Source of the DNA: Mercenaria mercenaria
Taxonomy: Eukaryota; Mollusca; Bivalvia; Venerida; Veneridae
Direction: 5' to 3'
Length of the DNA stretch: 64,000 nt
Assembly (NCBI RefSeq): GCF_021730395.1
Contig: NC_069362.1
Location: forward strand, 45,154,501 to 45,218,500
Part shown: positions 59,772 to 64,000 of the stretch, one piece after another
Layout: the number at the start of each line of letters is the position of its first letter
How positions within the stretch are numbered: position 1 is the stretch's first letter
Notes under the pieces: generated by a model
Databases searched by the model: none
What the model saw: the letters and a program-made list of their open reading frames with translations, nothing else
What the model was told of the DNA's origin: nothing
Program-made: the position numbers and the translations under genes

Positions 59772-62700
59772 TCTTTTATGAATGGCCTATACGGTTTCTA
59801 TTTGTGATTGGCCTATACAGTTTCTATTTATGATTGACCTATACCGTTTCTGTTTATGATTGTCCTATACTGTTTCTGTTTATGATTGGCCTATATGGTT
59901 TCTTTTTATGATTGGCCCATACCGTTTCTATTTATGATTGGCCTATATGGTTTCTTTTTATGATTGGCCCATACCGTTTCTGATTATGATTGGCCTATAC
60001 TGTTTCTGTTTATGATTGGCCTATAGCGTTTACATTTATGATTGGCATATACAGTATCTATTTATTATTGGCCTTTACGGTTTCCATTTCTAATTGGCTA
60101 CTATGGTTTTTATTTATGATTGACCTATACGGTTTCCATTTATGATAGGCCTATACGTTTTCTATGTATGATTGACCTATAAATATCTATTTATGATTGG
60201 CCTATACCGTTTCTGTTTATGATTGACATATACGTTTTCTGTTTATGAGTGACCTATAAATATCTATTTATGATTGGCCTATACGGTTTCCATTTATAAC
60301 TGACCTATACGTTTTCCATTTATGATTGCCCTATACGTTTTCTATTTTTGATTGCCTTATAAATATCTATTTATGATTGGCCTATATGGTTTCTGTTTAT
60401 GACTGACCTATATGGTTTCTGTTTATGATTGACCTATATGTTTTCTATTTATGATTGACTTATAAATATCTACTTATGATTGTCCTATACGGTTTCTATT
60501 TATGATTGACCTATACTGTTTCTGTTTTTGATTGGCCTATATGGTTTCTATTTATGATTGACCTATATGGTTTCTTTTATGATTGGCCTATACGGTTTCT
60601 ATTTATGATTAGCCTATACGGTTTGTATCTATGATTGACTTATACGGTTTCTGTTAATGATTGGCTTATATGGTTTTCTATTTATGATTGACATATACAG
60701 TTTCCATTTATGATTGGTCTATATGGTTTACATTTATGATTGGCATATACAGTTTCTATTTATTATTGGCCTTTATTGTTTCCATTATGACTGGCTTATA
60801 CGGTTTCTATTTATGATTGACTTATACGGTTTCCATTTATGATTGGCCTATACGTTTTCTATTTATGATTGACCTATAAATATCTATTTATGATTGGCCT
60901 ATACGATTTCTATTTATGGTTGGCCTATATGGTTTCTATTTATGATTGGCCTATACTGTTTCTGTTAGGATTGGCCTATATGGTTTCTATTTATGATTGA
61001 TCTATACAGTTTCCATTTATGATTGGTCTATACAGTTTACATATATGATTGGCATATACAGTTTCTATTTATTATTGGCCTTTATGGTTTCCATTTATGA
61101 TTGTTTACTATGGTTTCTATTTATGATTGACCTATACGGTTTCCATTTATGATTGGCCTATACGGTTTCTATGTATGACTGACCTATAAATATTTATTTA
61201 TGATTGGCCTATACGGTTTCCATTTATGATTGACCTATACGGTTTCCATTTATGATTGGCCTATACGTTTTCTATTTATGATTGACCTATTAATATCTAT
61301 TTATGATTGGCCTATTCGGTTTCTATTTATGATTGACCTATACGGTTTCTGTTTATAATTGACCTATACGTTTTCTGTTTATGATTAACCTATAAATATC
61401 TATTTATGATTGGCCTATACGGTTTCTATTTATGATTGGCATATACTATTTCTGTTTATGATTGGCCTATACGGTTTCTATTTATGATTGACCTATTTGG
61501 TTTCTTTAATGATTGGCCTATACGGTTTCTATTTATGATTGGCCTACTAGTATACGGTTTGTATTTATGATTGACTTAAACGGTTTCTTTTTATGATTGG
61601 CCTGTATGGTTTTCTATTTATGATCGACCTATAGAGTTTCCATTTATGATTGGTCTATATGGTTTACATTTATGATTGGCATATAGAGTCTTTTTTATTA
61701 TTGGCCTTTATGGTTTCCCTTTATGATTGGCTTATATGGTTTCTGTTTATGATTGACCTATATGGTTTCTATTTATGAATGACCTATACGTTTTCTATTT
61801 ATGATTGACCTATAAATATCTATTCATGATTGGCCTATACAGTTTCTATTTATGATTGGCCTATACGGTTTCTATTTATGATTGACCTATATGGTTTCTA
61901 TTTATGATTGGCCTATACGGTTGATATTTATGATTGGCCTATATGGTTTGTATTTATGATTGGCTTATACGGTTTCTGTTTATGATTGGCCTATATGGTT
62001 TGTATTTATGATTGACCTATACAGTTTCCATTTATGATTGGTCTATACGGATAACATGTATGATTGGCATATACAGTTTCTATTTATTATTTGCCTTTAC
62101 TGTTTCCATTTATGATTGACTTATACGGTTTCTATTTGTGATTGACCTATACGGTTTCTATTTATGATTGGCCTATACGGTTTCTATTTATGATTCACCT
62201 ATACAGTTTCTATTTATGAATGACCTATACATTTTTTATTTATGATTGACTTATAAATATCTTTTTCTGATTGGCCCATACGTTTTCTATTTCTGATTGG
62301 CCTATATGGTTTCTTTTATGATTGGCCTTTACAGTTTCTGTTTATGATTGACCTATACGTTTTCTGTTTATGATTGTCCTATATGGTTTCTTTTATGATT
62401 GGTCTATATGGTTTTTGTTTATGATTGGCCTATATGGTCTCTGTTTAAGATTGAACTATACGGTTTCTGTTTATGATTGGCCTATACGGTTTGTATTTAT
62501 GATTGGCCTATATGGTTTCTGTTTATGATTGGCCTATATGGTTTCTATTTATGATTGGCCTATATGGTTTCGTTTATGATTGGCCTTTATGGTTTCTGAT
62601 TATGACTGAACTATAACGTTTCTATTTATGACTGACCTATACCGTTTATATTTATGATTGGTTTCTGTTTTTGATTGGCCTGCATGGGTTCTATTTATGA

Positions 62701-64000
62701 TTGGCCTATTCCGTTTATATTTATGATTGGCCTGTACCGTTTATATTTATGATTGGTTTCTATTTATGATTGACCTATACAGTTTCTTTTTATGATTACC
62801 ATGTAGTTTCTATTTACGATTGACCTATACAGTTTCTGTTTATGATTTGCCTATACAGTTTCTATTTATAATTGACCTTATGGTTTCTGTTCATGATTGG
62901 CATATACAGTTTCTATTTATGAGTGACCTATAAAGTTTCTGTATATGATTGGCCTATACAGTTTCTATTTATGATTGACCTATACCTTTTCTGTTTATGA
63001 TTGGCCTATACAGTTTCGATTTATGATAGGCCTATACGGTTTCTATTTATGTCTGGCCTACATAGTTTCTATTTATGACCGGCCTGCATAGTTTCTATTT
63101 ATGATTGGCCTATACGGTTTCTTTTTATGATTGACCTATCTGGTTTCTATTTATGACTGGTGTATACGGTTTCTATTTATGATTGGCCTATACAGTTTCT
63201 GTTTATGATTGGCCTATATGGTTTCTATATATGATAGACCTTTACGGTTTCTTTTTATGATTGACCTATGTGGTTTCTATTGATGATTGACCTATATGGT
63301 TTCTATTTATGATTGGCCTATTCGGTTTCTGTTGACGATTGGCCTATATGGTTTCTATTTATTATTGGCCTATACGGTTTCTGTTTATGATTGACCTATA
63401 CCATTTCTTTTTCTATTGGCCTGTACGGTTTCTATTTATGATTGGACTTTACCGTTTCTATTTATGATTTGCCTGTTACGTTTCTATTTATGATTGGCCT
63501 ATACCGTTTCTATTTATGTTTGTTTTCTATTTATGATTGACATATACAGTTTCTGTTTATGATTGGCCTATACAGTTTCTATTTACTATTGACCTACAAT
63601 GTTTCTGTTCATGATTGGCTTATACAGTTTCTATTTATGATTGGCCTATATGGTTTCTATTTATGATTGGCCTATATGGTTTCTTTTAGGATTGGCCTTT
63701 ACGGTTTCTGATTATGATTGACCTGTAACGTTTCTATTTATGATTGACCTATACCGTTTATATTTATGATTGGTTTCTATTTATGATTGGCCTATATGGG
63801 TTCTATTTATGATTGGCATATACCGTTTCTATTTATGATTGGCCTGTACCGTTTATATTTATGACTGGTTTCTATTTATGATTGACCTATACAGTTTCTA
63901 AAGATTCATCTATACAGTTTCTGTTTATGATTAGCCTGTACAGTTTCTATTTATGATTGACCTATACAGTTTCTGTTTATGACTGGCCTATACAGTTTCT
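59772..64000 (+). repeat. 26-bp satellite array with higher-order structure (continues past window)
   Basis: The unit begins GGCCTATACGG and ends CTATTTATGATT, 26 bp, about 160 copies to the window edge. Common variants: GACC for GGCC, TATGG/TACAG/TACCG for TACGG, and a 25-bp form with ATAAATATCT. The variant form recurs at 60256, 60359, 60462 and 60876, and again about 930-936 bp later at 61186, 61289, 61392 and 61812, showing higher-order repeats. No ORF of note. Confidence 0.95.

Noticed and set aside
59522-59833. 103-residue frame before the satellite
   Set aside because: It ends in satellite units, shows no domain and has no coding signature.
59772-64000. CRISPR-like array (short regular repeats)
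   Set aside because: Units are contiguous 26-bp copies without unique spacers, in a eukaryotic genome.

Overview
The window looks like nuclear DNA of a bivalve mollusc. It is AT-rich, its genes have small exons and large introns, and its repeats resemble ones I recall from clam-like (heterodont) bivalves: AACAAGAGCT-headed elements, tRNA-derived SINEs and arrays of CAAGGTCA-type units. The organism call is inference; no database was searched.

The main content is a cluster of three paralogous genes of the cartilage intermediate layer protein (CILP) family. Gene A (+) enters from the left with its last three exons (505-4082). Gene B (-) is complete at 8600-22316 with eight exons. Gene C (+) is complete at 40126-46266 with eight exons. 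A and B are tail to tail; B and C are head to head. I assembled B and C exon by exon. All junctions have GT/AG ends, phases match throughout, and the spliced frames are open for 1187 and 1131 residues. Both encode the same architecture: cytoplasmic N-terminus, one transmembrane segment, Thr/Ser-rich linker, two thrombospondin type 1 repeats, a Cys-rich plus carboxypeptidase-regulatory-like module, one Ig domain, and a roughly 700-residue CILP region. Known vertebrate CILPs are secreted, so these are predicted membrane-anchored (type II) CILPs. A and C carry a furin-type RRRKR site at the same position of the CILP region; B does not. A broken copy of B's first exon at 30777-30896, inside a duplicated block, shows that the cluster once had, or began to make, another member.

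The fourth gene (57726-59078, -) is an intronless Mab-21/cGAS-like nucleotidyltransferase-fold protein with its active-site motifs apparently intact.

The rest is repeats: three tRNA-derived SINE copies or remnants plus a small fragment, several short inverted-repeat (MITE-like) elements, a 1.75-kb TIR element in intron 1 of B, two related near-perfect palindromes (49031-49130 and 52043-52148), several modular elements with tandem cores, degenerate kilobase-scale duplications (15.3-17.8, 34.2-36.6 and 54.8-56.9 kb), and at the right edge a 26-bp satellite of at least 4.2 kb with higher-order structure that runs out of the window.
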